From positions 43,059,472 through 43,123,471 of the forward strand of contig OX381715.1 in NCBI GenBank assembly GCA_947462335.1: a DNA stretch of 64,000 nucleotides, written 5' to 3'. The translations under genes and the position numbers were made by a program. Of this stretch, positions 41,369-53,341 are shown piece by piece. This DNA comes from Harmothoe impar (lineage: Eukaryota; Annelida; Polychaeta; Phyllodocida; Polynoidae). Under the pieces are notes generated by a model that made no database searches, was not told the DNA's origin, and saw only the letters and a program-made list of their open reading frames with translations. Position 1 is the stretch's first letter, and every line of letters starts with the position of its first letter.

Positions 41369-41803
41369 TCATGGGCTTTCAGAATATGGATGTTGCACCC
41401 ACCGAAAGTGGTGCGAACACCGCCATTTTGTTTGGCCGCCATCTTGCCCGGACTTCCTAGCAACACTACTCTTTACCAACCCCGTCACAACCTGACTCAA
41501 TTTGTCCACAGTGGATGCCAATTTACCAACCATACCCTTGACGTCCTCCTCGTCGTCAAACTGAAGATCGTGAAGACTCACTCCCAACTTCTCGGTATCC
41601 GACTTGACGTCTACGGTGCCCTGGGTCTTGCCGGCACCGACATTGGCACCGGCCGACCCGCCCGTCTCCTCGACGTCTTCGGTATCCTTGAATTCCTCCT
41701 GGTCATCTAGCTCCTCGACTTTCTCTGGATTAGGAAGCTTACAATGTGTACAGACTTTAGCATTCCCATGGAACACTTTTTTGCAACCTTTACACAGCGC
41801 CAT
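41369..41803 (-). CDS. Zinc-ribbon ORF, possible relic of a third YR element or orphan gene
   Basis: 144 residues. An N-terminal ribbon C4-x2-C7-x10-C18-x2-C21 has the same HGNAKVC/NGNNKVC-type core as the small ORF of element 1. An acidic stretch follows (DDQEEFKDTEDVEE), then an amphipathic helix (GMVGKLASTVDKLSQVVTGL). The last 25 or so residues are read from a 55-bp repeat that also occurs at 41955-42009 and are probably not original. The start is well placed (ACAGCATGG). No Gag or RT follows on the minus strand, so if it came from a retroelement it is a 5' fragment. A host gene exon cannot be excluded. Confidence 0.5.
   Translation of the reverse strand: MALCKGCKKVFHGNAKVCTHCKLPNPEKVEELDDQEEFKDTEDVEETGGSAGANVGAGKTQGTVDVKSDTEKLGVSLHDLQFDDEEDVKGMVGKLASTVDKLSQVVTGLVKSSVARKSGQDGGQTKWRCSHHFRWVQHPYSESP
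41376..41430. repeat. 55-bp direct repeat, left copy
   Basis: CTTTCAGAATATGGATGTTG to CGCCATTTTG; exact by eye to 41955-42009. The two copies bracket the zinc-ribbon ORF. Confidence 0.9.
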
Positions 41804-41954
41804 GCTGTAGGTGTTGACCCTCGGTCAGTCGGAGGAGAAGTAGCAGAGACCCGACCGGCACGGCCTGACAAGGGTCTGCCCTCTGGTGTGAGATGGTAGA
41901 ACTACCTCCTGTGGGAATATACTGCAGTACCCCCTATGAGTGATTACTGACTAC

Positions 41955-42009
41955 CTTTCAGAATATGGATGTTGCACCCACCGAAAGTGGTGCGAACACC
42001 GCCATTTTG
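41955..42009. repeat. 55-bp direct repeat, right copy
   Basis: Continues directly into the first satellite unit, so this copy is probably the original location and the left one the duplicate. Confidence 0.85.
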
Positions 42010-42021
42010 GACCGTTTCCAT

Positions 42022-43780
42022 GGCAACCATGATATTTTTCTGAGATTTAAAAAAATTAACTCTTTTCTCCATATTTTTCAAACTGCTAGAGCTACAGTGG
42101 TGAAATTTTGCAATGAGACAGATATCTGGGCCTACTATCCTGAAGATCAATATTCATGACCTTGGCCAAGGTCAAGGTCACCAGATTTGACCTTGAACAT
42201 GTAAAAAATCACCAAAATACTGATATGTCTATGTTTCAATTCTTGTCAACATTCAGAAAATGGCAATTCTCTCCATCTTAGGCTTCATATGGTGGAAAGA
42301 CATCCTTGCTGTACTAGATAGTTGATAAAAATGGGATATAGATAAACTGTCGCCATGGTAACAGTCAAGGTCATGACAACCATGATATTTTTCTGAGATT
42401 TGAAAAAATTAACTCTTTTCTCTATATTTTTCAAACCGCTAGAGCTACAGTGGTGAAATTTTGCAATGAGACAGGTATCCGGGCCTGCTATCCTGAATAT
42501 CAATATTCATGACCTTGGCCGAGGTCAAGGTCACAAGATTTGACCTTGAACATGTAAAAAATCACCAAAATACTGATATGTCTATGTTTCAACTCTTGTC
42601 AACATTCAGAAAATGGCAATTCTCACCATCTTAGGCTTCATATAGTGGGAGGACATCCTTGCTGTACTAGATAGCTGATAAAAATGGAATATAGATAAAC
42701 TGTTGCCATGGTAACAGTCAAGGTCATTGCAACCATGATATTTTTCTGAGATTAAAAAAAATAAACTATTTTCTCCATATTTCTCAAACCGCTAGAGCTA
42801 CAATGATGAAATTTTGCAATGTGACAGGTATCTGGGCCTGCTATCCTGAATATCAATATTCATGACCTTGGCATAGGTCAAGGTCACAAGATTTGACCTT
42901 GAACATGTAAAAAATCACCAAAATACTGATATGTCTATGTTTCAACTCTTGTCAACATTCAGAAAATGGCAATTCTCACCATCTTAGGCTTCATATAGTG
43001 GGAGGACATCCTTGCTGTACTAGATAGTTGATAAAAATGGAATATAGATAAACTGTTGCCATGGTAACAGTCAAGGTCATTGCAACCATGATATTTTTCT
43101 GAGATTTAAAAAAATAAACTCTTTTCTCCATATTTCTCAAACCACTAGAGCTACACTGATGAAATTTTGCAATGTGACAGGTATCTGGGCCTACTATCCC
43201 GAAAATCAATATTCATGACCTTGGCCAAGGTCAAGGTCACAAGATTTGACCTTGAACATGTAAAAAAATCACCAAAATACTGATATTTCGATGTTTCAAA
43301 CGTTGTCAGCATTCTGAAAATGGCAATTCTCACCATCTTAGGCTTCATATAGTGGAAGGACATCCTTGATGTACTACATAGTTGATAAAAATGGAATATA
43401 GATAAACTGTTGCCATGGTAACAGTCAAGGTCATTGCAACCATGATATTTTTCTGAGGTTTAAAAAAACAAACTCTTTTCTCGAATTTTTTCCAACCGCT
43501 ACAGTGGTGAAATTTTGCAATGAGACAGATGTATGGGCCGGCCACTATGGTTTTAATATTCATGACCTTGGTAAAGGTCAAGGTCATTATATTTGACCTA
43601 GAAAATCGCCAAAATACTGATATTTCTGTGTTTTAACACTTGTCAACATTGAGGAAATGACAATTCTCAGAATTCATATAGTGGAAGGACAACCTTTTTA
43701 TGCAAAATAGATGAAATGTTACCATGGTTACAGTCAAGGTCATCCACGGTAACAGTCAAGGTCATGTCAACCACGAAAAA
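42022..43780 (+). repeat. 353-bp satellite, about five tandem units
   Basis: CAACCATGATATTTTTCTGA recurs at about 42026, 42378, 42730, 43084 and 43437. Each unit contains CATGACCTTGGCCAAGGTCA, TTTGACCTTGAACATG and CCATGGTAACAGTCAAGGTC. TGACCTTG half-sites (steroid-receptor-like) are very dense. Unit divergence is low except in the last. No coding function. Confidence 0.9.
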
Positions 43781-43789
43781 AATTTCCGT

Positions 43790-44880
43790 CCTGCTGTGGC
43801 CACCATCCTTTGTTTTAGGGGTTTTACCCCTCCTGCTGTGGTCCCCATCCTTGGCTCCCAACCCTCCTCCCAGGGCCCCTGTCCCTCCTCTCGGGGCCCA
43901 ATCCCTCTGCCCAGGGTTCCCATACCTCCTTCCTAGGCCACCAACCCCCCTCCCTGGGCCCCCATTCCTTCTTCCAATGTTTCCACAGCTCCTCTCTGGG
44001 CTCACATTCCTCCTCCAAGGGATCCCATCTCTCATCCCGGGGCTCATATCCTCCTACAGTCATCCCAATCCCTCCTCCCAGGACCCCATCCCTCCTTTGG
44101 GGCTCCCATCTTCTCCCTTGGCCCTCATCCATCCTCCTGGCACCCCCATCCCTCCTGCCAAAGCTCCCACAGCTCCTCCCCGGGCTCTAATCCCTCCTCC
44201 CTTAGCCCCTATCCCAGGAAACAAAAAACGTTATACTGCATTTTATAACGTTATATAACGTTATATAACGTTTCTCTAAGCCTCCTTACTATGGCATAAC
44301 GTTTTAGAACGTTATTTTGACGTAAAATAATGTTTTTTTTGTTAGCTGGGATCCCTCCTGAGGCCCCATCCCTCCATCCAGGGATTCCTCATCCTTCTTG
44401 TGGCTTCAAGTGTTCCATCTGGGACTCCCATCCCTTCTCCCAGGCTTATCGCAGGGCTTCTATCCCTCCTTTTAGGGTTCCTACTGTTCATACTTTATAC
44501 CTTTCATTGTGCCCCCTCGGCTCCCGTCCCTCCTACCAGGGCCCTCATCCCTCCATAAGGGTCCCCTTCCCTCCCCATCCTACCTCCCGGGGCCCCACCC
44601 CTCCTACCGGGGCTCCCATCCTCCTCCCGGGGCCCCTACCCCTCCTCCCTTGGCTCCCATCACTCCTCCTGGGGCTTCCATACTTCCACCCAAGGCTTGA
44701 TCCCTTCAACCAGGTCCCCTTCCCTCCTCCTAGGGCCCCTATCCCTCCTCCCGGGACCCCAATCTCACCTCTTGGGGCCCCCCGTCCCTCCTCCCAGGGC
44801 TCCCAGGGCGCCATCCCTCTTCCACAAACACCCATTCCTTTCATCTCATGTCTGAAGCGTATTCCTCACTCTGGTAATTA
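43790..44880. repeat. Pyrimidine-rich minisatellite, left arm of large palindrome
   Basis: Irregular units of about 20 bases like GGGCCCCCATCCCTCCTCCC. Long open frames here encode only P/S/L-rich repeats. Inverted counterparts lie at 46335-46760 and 48190-48560. Confidence 0.85.
44211..44352. mobile_element. Small TIR element with AACGTT motifs
   Basis: Ends ATCCCAGGAAACAAAAAACG and TTTTTTGTTAGCTGGGAT. The interior has repeated TATAACGTTATATAACG. It interrupts the minisatellite. Confidence 0.65.
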
Positions 44881-44896
44881 CTGTGAGCTTGATATA

Positions 44897-45103
44897 TACC
44901 GTAAAACCTCGTGTTTAAGCCGCGGCTAGTACGCGAATCAGATTGGCGGTGCAGCTTATGATCTGCCCAGGCTCAGGGTGTGGCTTATACGTGAGTTTAG
45001 GCCACTATGGAACAGTACTAGAAGTCACCATAATCAGATCGGCAGTGTGGCTTATAGGATCGGCCCAAACTCGGACGCGGTTTATACGCGAGGTTTTACG
45101 GTA
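44897..45103. mobile_element. TA-flanked MITE with CCGTAAAACCTCG ends
   Basis: TACCGTAAAACCTCGTG at the left and CGCGAGGTTTTACGGTA at the right. GCTTATA/TTATACG modules sit inside. Related inner sequence (ATATAAGCCGCAC, CCTGATTTTGGGC) occurs at 60360-60550. Confidence 0.7.
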
Positions 45104-45109
45104 GCTATT

Positions 45110-46330
45110 TATAGCTTCTCCAGGTTGTTCCATCTTATCAGTATGGTGCCTGATACCTCCCCCAGGGTGTCCTACCTAACCTATATGGTGCATTGCCCTT
45201 CTCCTTGGTGTTCCATACAATCAGTATAGTGCTTAATATCTCCTCCAGGACGTCCTCCTTAACCTCTATGGTCCCTATAGTAACATCTCCCTCCTCCACA
45301 GTGTCCCATCCAATGCATTACTTCTCTAGAATGCCCAACCAAACCTTTTTGTTGCCTCATCCTTCCTCCAGGGTGTCCCATCCAATTGTTATAGTGCTCA
45401 ATACCTCCTCCTTGGTGGCCCTGCTACCCCCTACGTTAACTTGTCCTTTCTACAGCATATCCCATCCAAACATTATGTTACCCAACTTTTCAGCAGGGTG
45501 TCACATCAACCCCCTGTTGTGCCCACCCCTCCAGGGTAAGCAACCATACCTGTTTGGTTTCATATTATTGCTCCAGATTGTCACACTGAGCCCACATGGT
45601 ACCCTATTGGCGTAGAACCCCTCATTTATGGTGAATACCAGGGTGCCTCACTAACACATAAATGGTACCCAATTCCTCCTCCAGGGTTTCTCTACAAACC
45701 TTCATTCAGGCTAATCACCAAGCCAGTGTCTCCTATCCACCATAAATGCTGCTCTATCCCTACATCAGTGTCCCTCTACCTCTAAATATTCCCAGTGAGT
45801 ATTTCCCATTCCCACTATGCATGCTGTTATGTCACCTCCAGGGCCTTATACCTTCCTCCAGGTATCCCATTTCATCCACATGGTCTCTTATCCTTCTACG
45901 CAATTACTGCCTGTAATGTCAGATGATCAGGATGTCTAGTGTTAGTATACCGTACAAATGGTACCCTGTCTACAAGTATACAGAAAGGTTTACCCTTTGC
46001 CCCAGAGCTACATTGTGCACGCATCCATAATCCATCAGTTTGGCCAATTTTCTTGGAGTTAGTCTAAATGGACTTTGATTCGCCATTGGTGATTTTGCAA
46101 GTGACTAGGGCAAATTTAGGGGTCTAGGGACATTCATTGGCTGCCCCATCCACCCTAACACCACAGAATCACCCATTCCTCTGTCACATCACCTAATCTG
46201 TACAGCATCCCTGTTACTGTTTCCAGCATCTCTGACCCCTCCTTCAGGATTCCCCACTCCTCAAATTATGACACTTAATTATGTATTCAAATTTGAGAAA
46301 AAGTAACTAATGCCTCTTTCAATAGCAAAA
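45110..46330. repeat. Diverged CT-rich minisatellite spacer at palindrome centre
   Basis: Irregular TCCTCCAGGGTGTCCCA-type units of roughly 60-70 bases thin out toward 45900. The rest looks unique. No supported gene. Confidence 0.5.
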
Positions 46331-46334
46331 AAGG

Positions 46335-46760
46335 AGACAAGGGGGCACAATGAAAGGTATTAAGTATGAAGAATGGGAATCCTAAAAGGAGGGATGGAAG
46401 CCCTATGATAGGCAACACTGGGATATGGGATGAGAATCCCTATGAAGGAGGGATTGGAGCCCCAGGAAGAGCGATGGGATCCCTGAGCAGAGCTCTGGGA
46501 GCCCTGAAGGGAGTGATGTGAGCCCTGGGAGGGATGGGAGTCCTGGATGGAGCTGGGGACAGTTGAAGTCCCAGGAAGGAGGGATGGGGGCCTGGGATGA
46601 GGAATGTGAGCCCTGAGAGGAGGGATGAGGCCTCGGGAGGATTGATGGGAGCCCCAGGAGGAGGGATAGGGGCCAAGGGAGGATGGATTGGAGCCCGGAG
46701 AGGAGAGATGGGAGCATTGGCAGGAGCTTTGGGAGTGTTGGGAGAAGGGATGGGCCACGC
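46335..46760. repeat. Purine-rich minisatellite, inner right arm
   Basis: GGGCACAATGAAAGGTAT and CCTAAAAGGAGGGATGGAAG are inverted matches of 44440-44520. GGAGCCCTGGGAGGAGGGAT-type units follow. Confidence 0.8.
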
Positions 46761-48185
46761 TAATGATGGCATGCAGACCTATGCCAACTCTATGCCGATG
46801 CTATGCTGATGCTATGCCGAAGTAGGTTTTTTCCCAAACTTTTCAATCAGAGTTCCTTTTGGGTGTTTCTATGCGATTATACATATATACATATATTTTT
46901 GCTTTTGGTTAACACATGCCGGCGGCATGCTGATGGCATGATGATGGACATGCCATGTGTTGGTATGGCATTGGCATGGCATAGCATACCGTCAGTTATA
47001 CTTTGTACAGCATGTACCAACATGCAGCATGTACTAGAGTACAGCATATGGGTCACTCTCACCAAATCAATGCAACTAAAATGTGGCCGTACATGATCGG
47101 TGGCCGTACATGATCGGCAGCCGTACATGATCGGAAAACTACAATATCCCCCTAAGGACCCCTTTACTCCGCTATTTAACTTATATAACTATACCTACTG
47201 GCTGTAATGTAGTCTTGGGAAGTTTATTAGGAAAAAATAACTCCCTAAATATTAATAGGGGCCAAAGGGGGGGGGGGATCAATGTACAACCGATCATGTA
47301 CGTCACATGACGTACATGATCGGTTTGGAATGTCATGTAAAATTTTCTTATTACCCACTGCTTTACATGTCTATGATTATACATATTTAGACCTACATCA
47401 TATGTACACCTTGCTAGGATTGATTTATGTTTTAAACATGGTCAGAAATGGGTCAAAATGAGGGTGGATCAATGTACAACCGATCATGTACGTCACATGA
47501 CGTACATGATCGGTATTGAAATGTCAATTAAAATTATCTTAATAGTCGCATCTAGACATTTCTAACATATTACATGTCAAGACACACATCATATGTACAC
47601 CCTGGTAAGGTTTATTTATGTTTTGTCATGGTAGGAAAGGGTAAGGCAGCCAATAAATCACCGATCATGTACGTCATCGATCATGTACGTCACATGACGT
47701 ACATGATCTGTATTGAAATGTCAATTAAAACTATCTTAATATTCGCATCTAGACATTTCTAACATAGAACATGTCAAGACACACACCTTGGTAAGATATA
47801 TTTATGTTTTAACATGGTCAGAAAGGGTAGGGCAGTCAATAACTCCCGATCATGTACGTCACCGATCATGTACGTCACCGATCATGTACGTCACCGATCA
47901 TGTACGTCATCGATCATGTACGGCCGCCAATTATGTATGGCCGCCGATCATGTACGGCCAAATAATAGTTGCATCGATCTGGTGAGAGTGAGCCATATAC
48001 TGATATACAGCATACTATCATCTATACTTTATACACCATATCTAACAATACTTTTTTAAATCCTCCATCAGCATGGCATGGGCATGGTGTGCGCATGGTG
48101 TGAGCATGGCGTGGGCAGGGCATTGGCATGGCATCGGATTGGGTCGGCATGGAGTCGGCAGGGAATCATCATGCCATCATCATGC
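46755..48185. mobile_element. Palindromic element rich in CCGATCATGTACGTCA
   Basis: The outer parts hold inverted GCATGGCATGG/GCATCATGCC modules (46755-46990 and 48065-48185). The next inner parts match inversely: CTCACCAAATCAATGCAACT at 47058 versus AGTTGCATCGATCTGGTGAG near 47968. The centre has about 188-bp direct repeats, each with a GATCATGTACGTCA palindrome. No ORF of note. It interrupts the right arm of the larger palindrome. Confidence 0.65.
47285..47960. repeat. About 188-bp tandem repeats with palindromes and CCGATCATGTACGTCA clusters
   Basis: Palindromes with 17-base perfect arms (ACCGATCATGTACGTCA and its inverse around CA) lie at about 47299 and 47479, with a variant near 47680. 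A direct run of five CGATCATGTACGTCA units lies at 47848-47920. Shared flank: ATTGAAATGTCAATTAAAA. Confidence 0.85.
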
Positions 48186-48189
48186 AATC

Positions 48190-48560
48190 AAGATGGAGGA
48201 TGGATGGGAGCCAAGGAAGGAGATGGGAGCCCAGAAGGAGAGATGCAGGACCTGGGAGGAGGGATGGGGACAACGGTAGGATGATGGGAGCCCCAAAAGG
48301 AGAGATGGGATCCCCTGGAGGAGGGATATGAGCCCAGAGAGGAGCTGTGAGAGCATTGGGAGGAGGGATGGGGGGCCGGGGAGGGGGAATGGAAGCCTAG
48401 GAAGGAGGTATGGGAGCCCGGAGGAGGGATGGGGGCCCTGAGAGAAGGGACAGGAGCCCTGGGAGGAGGGTTGGGAGCCAAGGGAGGAGACATGGGGGCC
48501 ACAGCAGGAGGGGTAGAAACCCTAAAACAAGGGATGGTGGCCACAGCAGGAGGGAATATA
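48190..48560. repeat. Purine-rich minisatellite, outer right arm
   Basis: Units like GGGAGCCCAGGAGGAGGGATG. GGTTGGGAGCCAAGGGAGGA and GGCCACAGCAGGAGGG invert the sequence at 43795-43870. Confidence 0.85.
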
Positions 48561-48589
48561 TCCTGGTTGGCATGATATATATAGCCTAA

Positions 48590-48825
48590 GATTGTGAAAA
48601 TTGCCACTTCCTCAATGTTGACAGGGGTTGAAACATAGAAATATTGTGTTTTTGGCGATTTTTATCATGTTCAAGGTCAAATATAATGACCTTGAACTTT
48701 GCCAAGGTCATGAATATTAAAACCATAGTGGTCGGCCCATACATCTGTCTCATTGCAAAATTTCACCACTGTAGCTCTAGCGGTTGGAAAAATATGGAGA
48801 AAAGAGTTTAATTTTTTAAAGGCAG
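48590..48825 (-). repeat. Inverted partial satellite unit
   Basis: Reverse complement of the 353-bp satellite from the CAACATTGAGGAAATG part to the GAGCTACAGTGGTGAAATTT part. It closes the large palindrome whose other arm begins in 43.5-43.8 kb. Confidence 0.85.
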
Positions 48826-48839
48826 AGAGGGGGAAGGGA

Positions 48840-50620
48840 TGTTCAAGTTTACCATTTAGATAGATTCACTCCAAACATAACTCAAGAATGACAGAAGTTA
48901 GCAACTTGTGTACTTCTTGGGAAAAGTATACACAAAATAGACACGGGAGATAATCAATAATAGTGAACATTCCTGAAGTATATGACACGAGGCATTTTTT
49001 GTGTACCTCGTCCACATGTAGAATGGCTTAGAATGTTGACCTGCATTTGACCCTTTCAAATTAAGGGGGGAGGGGTGTTAAATCGCTAATTGTGTCGTAT
49101 GGTTTCAGGGACAGGCTCATACTATGCATTTGGGACCCAAAACTCGGGAAATCACTCTTTATTCGTTGGTACCCACTTTATTCACTCCCATTTCCTCTAA
49201 TCTATCTTTCAATTGTCAAACCAATTTGACATGACATCTATTATATATAAGCCGCTACTGCACATGGATGATCTGGACAATTTACAGTTAATGAGTCCAT
49301 GGCAGCCAACCCTGCAAACAAGATCTCAAGCACAACTCAAGAAATTCTTGTGTCATGACTTGTGATCCTAAGAGAAATGAAACTATGAAAGAAGGAAATT
49401 TGGACAGTTTTTCTGCAAGACATTTTCTCGTGTAGTCTCAGGGTTTTCCCACTATTTGAATAGGGGGGTTGTGATAAATTTACTTTTCTTCGGGGACAGG
49501 CTCAAACTATGCATTTGGATCCAAAAACACGTGAAGCCGAAACTCCGGTTTTCAGATTCCTACTCAAGCCCCACCATGCCTTCATGAAAATGGACAGAAA
49601 TCGTCATATGGGACGAAAGAGAGCATTTAAAGTCATATTGTTGTGAATATAGGGGTGTGACCCCCTCTTGGGAGGTGGTTCATCCATTGTAAAATACCGA
49701 TAAATCAGCGTTTTTGAAGACATTTGCTCCCATAGAATCAGGTCCCTATACTGCCATGAAACATCACGAACCCTTCTGGAGGGCCCCCTCTTTCTGTTAA
49801 CTACCCACCATTCCCCCATCCCCCCACTCCCCCCCCTAAGCATGCACCAATAGCCATCAGATAACTCCCCCCCCCCGCTCCTTGCCTCCATATTACTAGC
49901 GACATCAAGCAAAATGAAGATTTTTATCCCAGAATTCCAAGGTATACACCACTAGACAGGTCATGAAATTTGCAATTTAGTGGTGTATGATGCGGGCATA
50001 TACGAAAGTAAATATATTTTTTTCCAATTTATCAAAAAAAATCAAAAAAAATCAATTTAATGAAAATTGCAAAAAAACTGCTAGCCAGCCTTCATATAGT
50101 TATATTTCACCCAAGGTGGTCTGACTGTTATTCTCATTCACTACATATTTCTCTAGCATCATGTAAGAAGAAATACACAGTGGAATGCATTTTTATGATT
50201 TTATTCACCTTGGAAAACAGTAACATGGACTTAAATCACACTGTAGGCATATTGAGGACATATTTGGCCATACATTAATCAAACTTAGGATTGTGCATCA
50301 CTTTTTTTCAATGAGAAAATTCAAAGACAAAATCGAAAATCCATGTCTAGTGTCGAAATGATCTGAATTTACCCTTCTTCTTGTGTGATGCGCCAAGTAG
50401 GTAATGTCCACTAACCCCCCAATTGGTCAAAACTATTTAATTATGATAATTATTAGCCCTAAATAGGGCGGCCATATACCTATCATTTCATCAGTTCATT
50501 TCTGAGGCATATACTAGAAACACTCGAGGCGCAACCTAGGGAGTACTGTGGTTGCTAATATCACACTGTACACAGAATGTCAAGATCTTAATAGGCATTC
50601 AGATACACCTTAGCCTGTCT
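48840..50620. other. Intron-like sequence with one short direct repeat
   Basis: GGGACAGGCTCATACTATGC (49108) recurs as GGGACAGGCTCAAACTATGC (49495). Poly-C at 49868. No supported gene or element. Confidence 0.45.
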
Positions 50621-50630
50621 TGGGAGTAAG

Positions 50631-50816
50631 GTGCCTCTACATGGGTCCCCACAATTTTGACCGTGTCGCCGTGTCGATCTTTGTCAAAAGATCCATTTCA
50701 CTGTGTCGATTTTCATGTATATAGAATATACTAGGGCATTATATAGATGTCCGTCGATTTTTAAAGGGGCCATGTTGCCGTGTCGCCTGTGTCGATTTTT
50801 ACCTATGTAGAGGCAC
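50631..50816. mobile_element. MITE with GTGCCTCTACAT ends
   Basis: Left GTGCCTCTACATGGGT and right ACCTATGTAGAGGCAC, with TAAG outside both ends as a possible duplication. The interior repeats GTGTCGCCGTGTCGAT. A related stretch lies at 25565-25660. Confidence 0.65.
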
Positions 50817-50979
50817 AGTAAGGCTGTGGTGTGTTTAAAAGAGGGGTAGGGGGTATGGAGGGGGCTCAGACCTCCCTCCCCTACCCCATTCAGACCTAAG
50901 AGGAGGGCTACCTCAGCCCTCAGCCCCCAGTTTCCCTTTCAGGGTAATGGGGCAATACTGGACTCTGGCGGAAAGTGCT

Positions 50980-51120
50980 GGATTCTCTCTGCGTCTCTGT
51001 CTCTCCTTGAATCATCTGCCTCTGTCTGTCTCTGTGTGTGTGTCTGTCTGTGTGTCCCTGAGAGTCTCTCTGTCTCTCTGTGTGTCTGTATTTTACTGTG
51101 GCTCTGTCTCTGTCTCCCCT
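50980..51120. repeat. (TCTG/TCTC)n microsatellite
   Basis: Irregular TCTGTCTCTGTGTGTGTCTG simple repeat. Confidence 0.9.
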
Positions 51121-51495
51121 TCCCTGTCACTCTAGAGAGGATTTACGGCCATGTGAGAGGGGAGGTACAGATTTTGAAAAACTATTTTTTTAAAGCGATT
51201 TAGAAAACAAAAGTGATTTTCAAAATCACTTTTATTTATTTTCAAAAAAGCACCTTTCTTTTTGAAAATGATATTTCTTCTTCAAAATCAGTGGCTCTCT
51301 TGGTCCACTGTCTGTAGGGGAGGTGTGTGGTGTGGAGATGGGGTAGGTGTGGATTGTGGACTCAGTATGAAAGCCGATCCTGATCAGTCTCTCTATGGTT
51401 ACTCACAAACAGATCAGCAACCAGGATAAATATAAATTTGGATCTCCCTTAGCATGGAGTCCTTACCCTGCCTAGCCTTAGCCTCGCCTGGGTAA

Positions 51496-51705
51496 CCCTC
51501 TAAGGACGGCATGGTACCACAATATAGAGTAACTCGCCAGCGCTATATTGGTGCATCACACTAACCCTTCGAGAGTGTCTCAACCCCATAGGGTCAGCAT
51601 GAATGCAGCCCTGGTGAGTTACTTGCCAAGGCCGCATTTATGCATCATGACCACAAAATGCCACAGTACATCAGTGCACCATGCTTCCCTAAATGGGCCA
51701 GAGGG
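51496..51705 (+). mobile_element. piggyBac-type MITE copy
   Basis: CCCTCTAAGGACGGCATGG after GTAA. The modules continue to CATGCTTCCCTAAATGGG. Confidence 0.5.
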
Positions 51706-51973
51706 ACTGTATATATTTGGAGTATTTGTGGTATTTATATTATTTCCCCAAATAGGTTTATGTATTCAGGGCAGTAGCAGGAAGGGGGTTGAAGGATGTC
51801 CACTGTATAGGCTTAGGGGACACAGAGCCTGCACTTATCTATGGACATAAGGGAACATATTTGTCATCTTCCTCTTTATCATAAACCTTTCCAATTTTCT
51901 GCTCACAAATAAAATTCTGTCCTTTGATTGCCCATTTGGAATTATACACACCATTGTGACTTCAACTCATGGA

Positions 51974-52921
51974 TACCCTGTAAACACATTACCTATTTCC
52001 AACGTAGCTGAGAGGTTTGTCTAAGGCTTTTCTCAACCAAAGGTCTGAGCTACGTTTTTTCAGCAGGTTTATGAACGTCAAAACGTTAAGGTTTAGTTAC
52101 GTTCTACAGCCGTTTCAGCTTGTATTACGTTTATCTACCTCATTCAAACGTAAATAAACGTAGTAAATCTACGTATTTCAACGTAGATATACGTATTACT
52201 TCTTGTACATATTTCCATAATCTTCCTACATAGTTAGCAAGTGTCACACTAGGTTGCAGCACTATAAATTAGGAAGAGAATCATACAGCACTTTAGCAAA
52301 TCTACCACATTTAAGTACTAAACTCTTTTGAATTATGAGTTTAATATCATACAAATTAGCATCAATACATAACATATTCATGTTATAAAGGACAGTTGAT
52401 TAGATAATTGCATATAGTATGTGTATTATTGCAGTTAACTCATTGGACACCAAATTGGTGGTAATAAATTAAATACAAAGCCTCTACTCAGTGCAGCCAA
52501 ACTCAAGCATGAAAGGGCATGAAATACTAAGACCTTAACCAAACTCAAGCATGTATACCTGGTGCGGGGGATAATGTGCTTGTTTAAACAGGACAGTATA
52601 CAGCTTAAACAAATGTGAGATAAAATAATATATAGGTTCATTTTCATAGCCCAATAGAACCGTAATATCAATGGATAAAACCCATATGCAGCTCTTCTTT
52701 CATTTAGGAAATTTAAAATCATTTATTTACATTCAGTTACCCGTTTTTTATACGTTTATTTACGTTGAAATTACGTAAAATAACGTAATTCAGATACCTA
52801 CGTTGGTTGGACGTAACTAAACCTTAACGTTTTGACGTTGACAAACCTTTTGAAATTACGTATTTCTGTCCTTAAACCAACGTAATTTTAATCTGGTTTA
52901 CATAGTTGTGTTTACAGGGTA
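51974..52921. mobile_element. TIR element with TACCCTGTAAACAC ends and ACGTA/ACGTT motifs
   Basis: Left TACCCTGTAAACACATTACC, right TTGTGTTTACAGGGTA. Subterminal zones (51990-52200 and 52740-52890) hold about a dozen ACGTA, ACGTT or AACGTA motifs each; the 500-base centre has none. No ORF for a transposase. Confidence 0.7.
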
Positions 52922-53341
52922 ACGGTTCAATGTCCATTTGGGGGGCTGAAGGTCTAAACATGTTTCCACGAGTGTGCATATATCATTGGTTGTTTGCAAT
53001 AAGTAATCAAATGTAATGTTCGTTTCAACACACCTTGAACTTCCAAAACACCCGTTCTACTCTCCTCCTTTATGTATTGGACCTTTAAATATGTGGAAAA
53101 ATGCCTTCGTTAATCGATAAGTTCAATATGCTTAATTGCCCTGCGTTCTTTATATTGATAATCAATATCACTTCCAGAGTTATATATTACAACAGTTGAT
53201 TCAACTGTATGTCAGATATCTGTTGAGCATTATTTGCCTTAGATGTATTCCCATCACGTTTAATATTCAACATAAATCCAGTCTCAGCGTCCGGGTTGAA
53301 ATGACAGACATTGTACCCAGCACAGTCATATACCACATTAA

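Noticed and set aside
42022..43780. TGACCTTG motifs as nuclear-receptor enhancers
   Set aside because: They are part of a satellite unit and repeat with it; no promoter or gene is nearby to regulate.
43716..44929. 180- and 199-codon proline-rich frames
   Set aside because: They follow the pyrimidine-rich minisatellite and encode irregular P/S/L repeats without a domain; mirrored frames occur on the other strand and in the inverted arm.
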